From Oscillospiraceae bacterium (GTDB lineage: Bacteria; Bacillota; Clostridia; Oscillospirales; Oscillospiraceae): a stretch of DNA of 34,617 nt. Shown one piece after another: positions 28,982-34,617 of the stretch. A program made the translations under genes and the position numbers. Each line of letters begins with the position of its first letter. The stretch's first letter is position 1. The notes below the pieces were generated by a model, which saw nothing but the letters and a program-made list of their open reading frames with translations, had not been told where the DNA came from and searched no databases. The stretch is from positions 1-34,617 of the forward strand of contig CACYYN010000029.1 of assembly GCA_902778665.1 (NCBI GenBank). Direction: 5' to 3'.

Positions 28982-30088
28982 ATGAACTGGCAGACGTTTT
29001 TACAGAATAACCTTACCACAGCAGAGGATCTTCGCAGCCCGCTGAAGCTGACGGATGAGGAATATGAAAACATCCGGCAGGAAATTGCCTGCTACCCCAT
29101 GTCGGTGACGAAGTATTACTTCTCGCTGATTAACCCCGATGACCCCGACGACCCGATCCGCAAGCTGGCCATCCCCACCGGGAGCACCATCCTCCCCGAT
29201 GGAGAGCTTGACACCAGCGGTGAGGCAGGCAACACGATGCTGCAGGGCATGCAGCACAAATATGCCGAGACGGTGCTGATTCTCACCACGGCGGACTGTG
29301 CCATGTTCTGCAGGCACTGCTTTCGCAGACGGCTGGTGGGCAAATCGGATGAGGAAATCGCGGTGGATATTGACGCCATTGCAGAATATATCCGGGCACA
29401 CCCGTCCATCAACAATGTGCTTTTAAGCGGCGGAGATTCCTTTCTCCTGCCGACAGAGGAGATTGCCGACTGGCTCAGGAAGCTTGCAGCACTCCCTCAG
29501 CTGGATTTTATCCGCTTCGGCACCAGGACGCCTGTCACCTTCCCCCAGCGGATTCTGGGTGATTATGCGCTTCTGGAGCTGCTGGGTTCCTACCGACAGC
29601 AAAAGCAGCTGTATGTGGTGACGCACTTCAACCATCCGAGAGAGATTACACCGGAGTCACAGGCGGCTGTGCGGGCACTGCGGGGTGCGGGCATCATAGT
29701 AAAAAACCAGACGGTGCTTCTGCGAGGCATCAATGACGATCCGGAGGTGCTCGCCGAGCTGCTGCGAAAGATCACTTCCATCGGTGTGGTGCAGCACTAT
29801 ATCTTCCAGTGCAGGCCGGTGAAGGGGGTGAAGAGCCAATTCCAGGTGCCTATCGTCCAAGGGAGCGACATTGTGCACAAAGCGCTGGCAAAGCAGAACG
29901 GACTCGGCAAAAGTGCAGACTACACCATGTCCCATATAAAGGGAAAGATCCGTATCCTGGGACGGAATCAAAACGGCGAGATGATCTTCCAGTTCAGGCA
30001 GGCGAAAAATGCGGAAAACATCGGCCGTATCTTCTCCCGGAAGCTTGACGGGACGGAAACCTGGCTGCCGGATGATTTTGAAATCTGA
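28982..30088 (+). CDS. KamA-family radical SAM protein (lysine 2,3-aminomutase-like)
   Basis: A 368-residue radical SAM enzyme. The CxxxCxxC cluster motif is CAMFCRHC (Cys106, Cys110, Cys113), followed by FRRRLVG. LLSGGDSFLL, RFGTRTPVTFP, THFNHPREIT and NQTVLLRGIND are typical of KamA and EpmB relatives. The C-terminal MSHIKGKIRILG contains the lysine usually proposed to hold PLP. It is shorter than clostridial lysine 2,3-aminomutase (about 416 residues) and close in size to EpmB. Likely reaction: PLP-dependent 1,2-amino-group migration, or EF-P lysine modification; the substrate is unassigned. AAAGGAG precedes ATG 28982. A MarR gene follows. Confidence 0.88.
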   Translation: MNWQTFLQNNLTTAEDLRSPLKLTDEEYENIRQEIACYPMSVTKYYFSLINPDDPDDPIRKLAIPTGSTILPDGELDTSGEAGNTMLQGMQHKYAETVLILTTADCAMFCRHCFRRRLVGKSDEEIAVDIDAIAEYIRAHPSINNVLLSGGDSFLLPTEEIADWLRKLAALPQLDFIRFGTRTPVTFPQRILGDYALLELLGSYRQQKQLYVVTHFNHPREITPESQAAVRALRGAGIIVKNQTVLLRGINDDPEVLAELLRKITSIGVVQHYIFQCRPVKGVKSQFQVPIVQGSDIVHKALAKQNGLGKSADYTMSHIKGKIRILGRNQNGEMIFQFRQAKNAENIGRIFSRKLDGTETWLPDDFEI

Positions 30089-30114
30089 ATTTTCCGACCT
30101 GACATTCTTTTCTG

Positions 30115-30144
30115 TTGACTTCAACTGAAAAACGGTTGTATAAT
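30115..30144 (+). promoter_or_regulatory. Promoter of the marR gene with likely operator
   Basis: TTGACT (30115-30120), an 18-bp spacer and TATAAT (30139-30144). The spacer holds an inverted repeat, CAACTG...CGGTTG (30122-30138), and GTTGA/TCAAC pairing (30114-30125) covers the -35 box. These are suitable MarR-type half-sites for autorepression. Confidence 0.65.
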
Positions 30145-30175
30145 CATTCGCAGAATATTCACGGAGGCGATGGGG

Positions 30176-30616
30176 ATGGAGGCAGAAGCGGAGAGAGAGC
30201 TGGAGAGCTCCTTTCTGCCGGCGTATGCACTGGTAAGAAGCATTCTTTATTCCGACTACGGCAGAAAAAACGCACGCTACACCAAAACCCAGATTGCGGT
30301 GCTGGCTGTACTTTACTGGAAGAAGGAAATGTGCATGTCGGAACTGGCGGAGCTCATCTCTGTGCCCAGAGAACAGATGACACGTGCGGTGGTTCCTCTT
30401 GTTGATGACGTTCTGGTGGAGCGCTATTCCGACGAAATCAACCGCAAACGTGTTCACGTCTGCCTCACAGACGCAGGGCAGGAATATATTCGCACCTATC
30501 TGCACAGCCATCTGGATATTCTGCGGGAAAAACTCAGTGCGGAGGAATCCGCCCGGCTGACAGAAGCGGTGAAGACCATTGTGGATATTCTCCGTGACCT
30601 GCGAAGCCGTCAGTAA
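30176..30616 (+). CDS. MarR family transcriptional regulator
   Basis: A 146-residue winged-helix regulator. The DNA-binding core is at about residues 30-105: YTKTQIAVLAVLYWKKEM, MSELAELISVPREQMTRAV (helix-turn-helix) and a wing with DEINRKRVHVCLTDAG. Dimerisation helices flank it. The ATG at 30176 is 8 bp after GGAGG; an ATG at 30170 is too close. Inverted repeats over its own promoter suggest autorepression. It lies 82 bp after the kamA-like gene and 15 bp before a small membrane protein gene. The inducer is unknown. Confidence 0.92.
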   Translation: MEAEAERELESSFLPAYALVRSILYSDYGRKNARYTKTQIAVLAVLYWKKEMCMSELAELISVPREQMTRAVVPLVDDVLVERYSDEINRKRVHVCLTDAGQEYIRTYLHSHLDILREKLSAEESARLTEAVKTIVDILRDLRSRQ

Positions 30617-30631
30617 CAGAAAGGAAGCATC

Positions 30632-30931
30632 ATGAGAAACTCAAAGCGTAATGCAATACTCAGCTATGTCACATGGATCGGATGGATCTTCGTCTACCTG
30701 ACGCGCAACAGAAAAGATCAGCTGGTACGGCGTCATCTCAACCAGGCGCTGGTTCTGAATGTGCTGGAAACGGTGGGCGGAATATGTGCCCGCCTCGGAG
30801 GATTCCTCCGCCCGGTCGGCACGGTCATCGCCATCGGAGGATTCATTCTGCTGGTTATGGGCATTGCCCGTGCCATGAAAATGAGTGATGAACCCCTCCC
30901 CATCATCGGGAATATCAACTGGATCGAGTAA
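30632..30931 (+). CDS. Small membrane protein, DUF4870-like
   Basis: A 99-residue protein with a hydrophobic segment near residues 10-25 (ILSYVTWIGWIFVYL), a basic loop RNRKDQLVRRHLNQAL and one or two further segments near 40-80. The layout (short segment, charged RxHxNQAL loop, C-terminal segments) resembles DUF4870/Tic20-like small membrane proteins, whose function is unknown. It begins 15 bp after the MarR gene and should be cotranscribed, so it may be a MarR target. It ends before a good terminator. Confidence 0.7.
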   Translation: MRNSKRNAILSYVTWIGWIFVYLTRNRKDQLVRRHLNQALVLNVLETVGGICARLGGFLRPVGTVIAIGGFILLVMGIARAMKMSDEPLPIIGNINWIE

Positions 30932-30950
30932 AACAGGTAAGGGTATAAAA

Positions 30951-30996
30951 CGAGCGTTTCCCAGTGAGACTGATCACGGGGGAACGCTCGATTTTT
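30951..30996 (+). terminator. Terminator after the marR operon
   Basis: CGAGCGTTTCCC (30951-30962) pairs with GGGGAACGCTCG (30979-30990) through a 16-nt loop with one wobble, then TTTTT at 30992-30996. The leftward HD gene stops at 31007 just beyond. Confidence 0.8.
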
Positions 30997-31006
30997 ATTG
31001 CCGATC

Positions 31007-31486
31007 TTATTTTTTTCTGTCTCTCCTGTCCCCGCTGTTGCGGAAAACGGTTTCCTTCGCAGAGCAGACCTTATCGGCCAGGCAGAGCACCCAGCTCTCC
31101 TTATGAGAGGGCGGCCTGCCGGTCAGTGGGAACATATGGGAGGCGATCATGTCCTCCTCGGTTTTACCGATTTCAAAATCACGCCGGGCGTTGTGAAGGG
31201 CTTTCTTCGGATGGGTAAAGCCGTGCCACCGGTGGGAAGCATCCTTCTCGTGCCAGTCATAGAGAAAGTAGTCATGCAGAAGAGCACCACGCACGAGAGC
31301 ATGCTCGTCCACATGCATATGGAGCGTGTGTACAATGGCAAGGCATGTGAGAGCAACGGCAACGGAATGGGCATAAACCGAGGTGCTGCCGTGCTGGATG
31401 AACGCTTTTGACTGCTCCATGCCGGGAGATAAAAGAATATCGGAAGCGTGAAGCATCAGGTGACGGTGAAAATGATGCATAGTCAT
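31007..31486 (-). CDS. HD-domain phosphohydrolase
   Basis: A 159-residue protein with an HD metal-dependent phosphohydrolase core. His40 (VYAHSVAVA), the His71-Asp72 pair (GALLHDYFLYDWH) and a late Asp (LADKVCSAKE, near 138) are the H...HD...D set. HD proteins hydrolyse nucleotides or cyclic nucleotides; the substrate is unknown. It is the last gene of a leftward cluster, 4 bp after the TIGR00300-like gene, which implies cotranslation. A ribosome site is weak. Confidence 0.87.
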   Translation of the reverse strand: MTMHHFHRHLMLHASDILLSPGMEQSKAFIQHGSTSVYAHSVAVALTCLAIVHTLHMHVDEHALVRGALLHDYFLYDWHEKDASHRWHGFTHPKKALHNARRDFEIGKTEEDMIASHMFPLTGRPPSHKESWVLCLADKVCSAKETVFRNSGDRRDRKK

Positions 31487-31490
31487 CTTT

Positions 31491-32579
31491 TTAAAGGCCC
31501 AGGCCTTTGCTGAGTGTCACGATAAAGTCCTGCACGTTTGTGACGATTCCCTTAGCCGAAAGGCTGCCTCGGTCACTGAGTTTGTTCGCCGTGAACTCTG
31601 AAATATCCACACAGTAGAAATAGACCTCCCGCACGGTGCCATCCGGCAGGACGCGATAGGACGGTGTCATGTTGCCCACGGCGATGGAATGGAGCATGGT
31701 GGCAAGGCAGAGAACCGTTGTGGCATTTTTCACCTCTCTGCGCATCCGGTCCTGCGCTTCATAGACGTTACCGAACACCTCCGGCAGGGGACCGTCATCC
31801 CGGATAGAGCCGGCCAGCACAAGCGGAATATGGCGATTGATGCAGTGGAAGACAATCCCGTTATCAATATGCTCCGCCTCGAGAAAGGCCGGTATTCCGC
31901 CACACTGTTTCACTCGGTTGATGGTGTCAAGATGATTGTAATGCCCGTTTGCCTGTAGCTGCTGGGTATAGATATTCTGCCCGAGGGCAGTATTCAGATA
32001 GGCAGCCTCAAGATCATGGGTGGCAAGGGCATTGCCGGCAAGAAGGGCGTCCACATAGCCGTTATCGATCAGTTTGCAGAAGGCGTTTCTAGCATCGTAG
32101 TCAAAGGCAAAAGCCGGGCCCATCACCCAGACGATCTTCCCATGGTCCCGATCATGACGGAGGATCTCGTAGAGCTCGTCATAGTCACGGGAAAAAGCAG
32201 TTTCCCGGGAACGGTTCTGACGAAAGGCAAAAAGGTCCGCCTGCCGTTCCTCATTCTGAAAACCGGAAGCGTAAACATAGATCCCCTCGCTGCCGTCTTC
32301 CGTACGTCCGAGAAGAACTGAGTCTCCCTGCTTCAGATTGCGAAATTCACGAACGGCAATACGGCCATTTTCCAGAACAGGGACGCAATCCATCCTGCTC
32401 TCCTCTGCAAGAAGCCAGGTACCCTGCACCTTGAAGTATTCCGGGAAAATGCTCATCGCGTGAAAACCTGCGGGCGCCACGGCATCGGCCGGTGCAGGGC
32501 AGATTGCAGCATCCGGTGCGGCAAGAAAACGCGGTTCGCTGAAATCCGGTTTCCGATATTGTCTCAGGGTAAAAGCCAT
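31491..32579 (-). CDS. TIGR00300-family protein (LOR/SDH bifunctional domain; ornithine-cyclodeaminase-like)
   Basis: A 362-residue protein. The C-terminal half has the strongly conserved block of the TIGR00300 family: ALLAGNALATHDLEAAYLNT, GHYNHLDTINRVK, VLAGSIRDDGPLPEVFGNVY, CLATMLHSIAVGNMTPS, CVDIS and KLSDRGS. The family includes the C-terminal part of cyanobacterial ArgZ/AgrE, which converts ornithine to proline and ammonia, and archaeal ornithine cyclodeaminases. The N-terminal domain (about 1-150) lacks an arginine-dihydrolase core. GGGAGG lies 11 bp before ATG 32579; an ATG at 32600 overlaps this site. The precise reaction is inferred from relatives. Confidence 0.85.
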   Translation of the reverse strand: MAFTLRQYRKPDFSEPRFLAAPDAAICPAPADAVAPAGFHAMSIFPEYFKVQGTWLLAEESRMDCVPVLENGRIAVREFRNLKQGDSVLLGRTEDGSEGIYVYASGFQNEERQADLFAFRQNRSRETAFSRDYDELYEILRHDRDHGKIVWVMGPAFAFDYDARNAFCKLIDNGYVDALLAGNALATHDLEAAYLNTALGQNIYTQQLQANGHYNHLDTINRVKQCGGIPAFLEAEHIDNGIVFHCINRHIPLVLAGSIRDDGPLPEVFGNVYEAQDRMRREVKNATTVLCLATMLHSIAVGNMTPSYRVLPDGTVREVYFYCVDISEFTANKLSDRGSLSAKGIVTNVQDFIVTLSKGLGL

Positions 32580-32624
32580 TTCTCTATGTCCTCCCTTCAT
32601 TAGATTATTTCCCGCGTTCTGCGT

Positions 32625-33242
32625 CTATTCTTTTGCAGCATCATACCGCAGCCGATAATCACAGCACTCTGCACCTTCCGACACCGCTGTATGTCGTTCA
32701 TAACGGATATGATGAAAGCCCTGCATATATGCTTTGTCCATCTTGCAGATACAGAGCACTGCTTTTTCATATCCCAGTATCTTTGCCATTTTGTGATACG
32801 GGCAAGAAAGGATATCCACACCGAACATTTCCGGTGGCTCGCTGACAATTACTCTCTCATACCCGAAATCCGGCTTGGACATGAAATGCATGATTCCGTC
32901 AACATTTTTCCAGATCAGCTTGTCCACTCCGGGGATCGATGTAATCTTATGCACGATTCGGGCGAACTTTTCACCCATTTTTGTGCCAAACTCGCAGAGA
33001 ATCTGCTCTGCATCATATCCGGCCTCTTCCAGCACCTTGTAGATAGCCACCGCAGGAATGACTTCACACCCGACCTTGTCTTCTATGCCCGGATAACGTT
33101 CCAGCAGGTTTGCCAACTCGTCCCCTGCTTTTGCCCAGATATCGCAGCCTTTTACAATTCCAAGCTTTTCCACAATCAGTTTTTTACAAGGTGTGTAAAA
33201 CGCATGTTTGTCCAGCGGATTCTTTTTTATATCTTTGTTCAT
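32625..33242 (-). CDS. L-2-amino-thiazoline-4-carboxylic acid (ATC) hydrolase family protein
   Basis: A 205-residue soluble protein resembling the ATC hydrolase family. It ends with the characteristic C-terminal segment ERHTAVSEGAECCDYRLRYD and contains FGVDILSCPYHKMAKILG, including a conserved Cys, near residues 140-160. ATC hydrolases open a cyclic cysteine derivative to N-carbamoyl-cysteine; many members have only this annotation by similarity. It sits between an HD gene (19 bp upstream) and the TIGR00300-like gene (45 bp downstream). A ribosome site AAAGGA is loosely spaced from ATG 33242. Confidence 0.75.
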   Translation of the reverse strand: MNKDIKKNPLDKHAFYTPCKKLIVEKLGIVKGCDIWAKAGDELANLLERYPGIEDKVGCEVIPAVAIYKVLEEAGYDAEQILCEFGTKMGEKFARIVHKITSIPGVDKLIWKNVDGIMHFMSKPDFGYERVIVSEPPEMFGVDILSCPYHKMAKILGYEKAVLCICKMDKAYMQGFHHIRYERHTAVSEGAECCDYRLRYDAAKE

Positions 33243-33261
33243 TATTGCACGATGTCCTTTC

Positions 33262-33888
33262 TTACAGTCTGCACTGATACTCTGAATACAGCTCTTCTGC
33301 GAAATCTACCAGTTCACGTGCTGTGCCGCCCCCCAAATGGGCAGGATCAAGATCCCCGAGGCGGACGCGGTCTAAACGGTCGGCACTGTTCAGAAGTGTA
33401 GATAAGGTGAGGAAGCGAGGAACCTGGAGCTCTTTGACACCAAACATCTTTAGCATTTTGGGCTGTTCCGTAGTGTAGATACAGTGAGACGCAACTGCAG
33501 CATAAATGACTGGACGATATTTTGCAGGGATATCAAGAGAATCTCCCAGCAGGCCGATGGCCTCCATTCTCCGCGCAGAGCGCAGGCCGTGTTCTCTGTC
33601 TACCCCATCGTCAATTCTCCCGATATCATGGTAAGCACATGCAGCAAGCAGCATGGATGTCTCAAGATCCGGAAGTGATTCCTTCCAAGCGAGAACACCT
33701 CCCAGGAGAATCACTCGTTCGATGTGCCCTTGACCGTGAAGAGAGCTCTGATACAGCTCCTCAGTCCGGAGCTTTCCGTATAGATTTAATACCTTCTGAC
33801 AGTATGAAGTAGTGCGAAACTCACGCATGATCCCTGCAGAGTCTTCCCAGGTGCTCTCCAGTATGTCCGGCAATATTATTCTGCTCAT
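33262..33888 (-). CDS. HD-domain protein
   Basis: A 208-residue protein with a second HD-type phosphohydrolase signature: SSLHGQGHIERVI (His51/His55), AYHDIGR (His87-Asp88) and a downstream Asp region LLNSADRLDRVRLGDLD near 170-185. It differs from the HD protein at 31007 in length and motif spacing, so it is not a simple copy. GAGGGGG lies before ATG 33888. The substrate is unknown. It lies 43 bp after the pcp stop and 19 bp before the ATC hydrolase-like gene. Confidence 0.85.
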   Translation of the reverse strand: MSRIILPDILESTWEDSAGIMREFRTTSYCQKVLNLYGKLRTEELYQSSLHGQGHIERVILLGGVLAWKESLPDLETSMLLAACAYHDIGRIDDGVDREHGLRSARRMEAIGLLGDSLDIPAKYRPVIYAAVASHCIYTTEQPKMLKMFGVKELQVPRFLTLSTLLNSADRLDRVRLGDLDPAHLGGGTARELVDFAEELYSEYQCRL

Positions 33889-33931
33889 TTTTCTGCCCCC
33901 TCAAGTGTTTATTTCTTTCAGGTCGGCTATA

Positions 33932-34561
33932 TTAAAAACCGAAGTCTATATGATCAGTATTCTGAACGATGGCTCCGATAGCGGCGGCGAGGCCGGTGGT
34001 GATATCCCCAAGAGAAAGGCACGGCGTGTTGGGCTTGTTCAGAACCTGAGACGGCAGGTAGGGCACATGCATAAACCCCGCAGGGAACTGCTGACCGGTT
34101 TCAGAGAGATAGGAAAGCACGCCGTACATCAGATGGTTGCAGACAAAAGTGCCGGCCGTGTTGGAGACGGAGGCGGGGATGCCCTTTTCGCGAATGGCCG
34201 AGACCATGGCCTTGATGGGCAGTGTGGAAAAATAAGCCGGTGCTCCGCCCGGAATGACGGGACGATCGATTGGCTGATTGCCCTCCTCGTCCGGGATGCG
34301 GGCGTCGTCCATATTAATGGCCACTCGCTCCGGCGTCAGCTCAAAGCGACCGCCGGCTTGACCGATGCAGAGGACGGCATCCGGCTTTTCCCTTCTGATG
34401 GCAGCCGTCACAACTTCGACTGATTTACCGAAGACCACCGGCACAGGAACACAGACAAGCTCGGCACCTGCAACACGATCCCCGAGGAGTGCTGCAGCTT
34501 CCATGGCAGGGTTTACCCTTTCGCCGGCGAAGGGCTCAAACGCAGTCAGCAGAATTTTCAT
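33932..34561 (-). CDS. pcp: Pyroglutamyl-peptidase I (peptidase C15)
   Basis: A 209-residue cysteine peptidase that removes N-terminal pyroglutamate from peptides. The catalytic triad is visible: Glu78 (ELTPERV), Cys141 ([14 protein letters not shown]) and His165 (GFMHVPYLP). The family opening [18 protein letters not shown] is intact, as is the glycine-rich GQAGGR loop. AAGGAA lies 10 bases before ATG 34561; an in-frame ATG at 34615 would add an unlike extension. It is the first visible gene of a leftward cluster; the promoter is not clearly in view before the window end. Confidence 0.95.
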   Translation of the reverse strand: MKILLTAFEPFAGERVNPAMEAAALLGDRVAGAELVCVPVPVVFGKSVEVVTAAIRREKPDAVLCIGQAGGRFELTPERVAINMDDARIPDEEGNQPIDRPVIPGGAPAYFSTLPIKAMVSAIREKGIPASVSNTAGTFVCNHLMYGVLSYLSETGQQFPAGFMHVPYLPSQVLNKPNTPCLSLGDITTGLAAAIGAIVQNTDHIDFGF

Positions 34562-34617
34562 AACAATACGGTTCCTTCCGAGAAATTTACATGGATACAG
34601 ATTAACAGAATTCACAG

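Overview
The window looks like chromosomal DNA of an anaerobic Clostridia-type Firmicute, probably a gut Oscillospirales/Lachnospirales-like lineage. The evidence is a consensus CIRCE heat-shock element, strong AGGAGG-type ribosome binding sites, sigma-A-like promoters, an iron-sulfur L-serine dehydratase, a PepV-type dipeptidase, a KamA-family radical SAM protein, the ACT/UPF0210 gene pair and a yybP-ykoY (Mn2+) riboswitch. No rRNA, tRNA, CRISPR array, insertion sequence or prophage was seen. It reads as core plus lightly accessory chromosome, not a mobile island.

Layout. 1-950: promoter and CIRCE operator of a leftward heat-shock gene whose body lies outside the window, a possible small RNA with terminator, and a GNAT acetyltransferase. 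957-2851 (-): an autoregulated GntR/YtrA-type regulator, ABC ATPase and ABC-2 permease operon. 3076-7918 (+): serine dehydratase, a secreted protein combining a repeat-like N-terminus with a PstS-like binding domain, and a membrane-anchored SpoIIE/RsbU-type phosphatase. 7919-9580: a decayed exported-protein gene and a CaCA-family cation exchanger behind a Mn2+ riboswitch. 9692-10921 (+): a voltage-gated-type potassium channel with two RCK_C domains. 11023-12438 (+): trans-translation cluster smpB, cyclophilin, tmRNA. 12514-15632 (+): a small unknown protein, an SGNH esterase, a YczE/YitT-like membrane protein and an RlmI-type rRNA methyltransferase.

15674-26492 is almost all minus strand: PepV dipeptidase, a small multidrug export family protein, glycogen synthase, a micro-lipoprotein, a SHOCT-type membrane protein, PcrA helicase, a GH13 alpha-glucan hydrolase, UPF0210 and its ACT-domain partner. 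26708-27376 (+) is a lipoprotein with 17 TPEP repeats and an Ig-like domain. 27486-28808 (-) is a family 2 glycosyltransferase that appears fused to a MarR-like winged helix. 28982-30931 (+) holds KamA, a MarR regulator and a small membrane protein. 31007-34561 (-) is a compact five-gene run (pyroglutamyl peptidase, HD protein, ATC-hydrolase-like protein, TIGR00300/ornithine-cyclodeaminase-like protein, second HD protein).

Most attractive for follow-up: the glycosyltransferase-MarR fusion, the secreted binding protein paired with a transmembrane PP2C phosphatase, the Mn2+ riboswitch whose P1 strand is also the terminator strand, the Kv-type channel with tandem RCK_C domains, and the five-gene run enriched for enzymes of cyclic amino-acid derivatives. 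All function calls come from reading motifs by eye; no database search was run.
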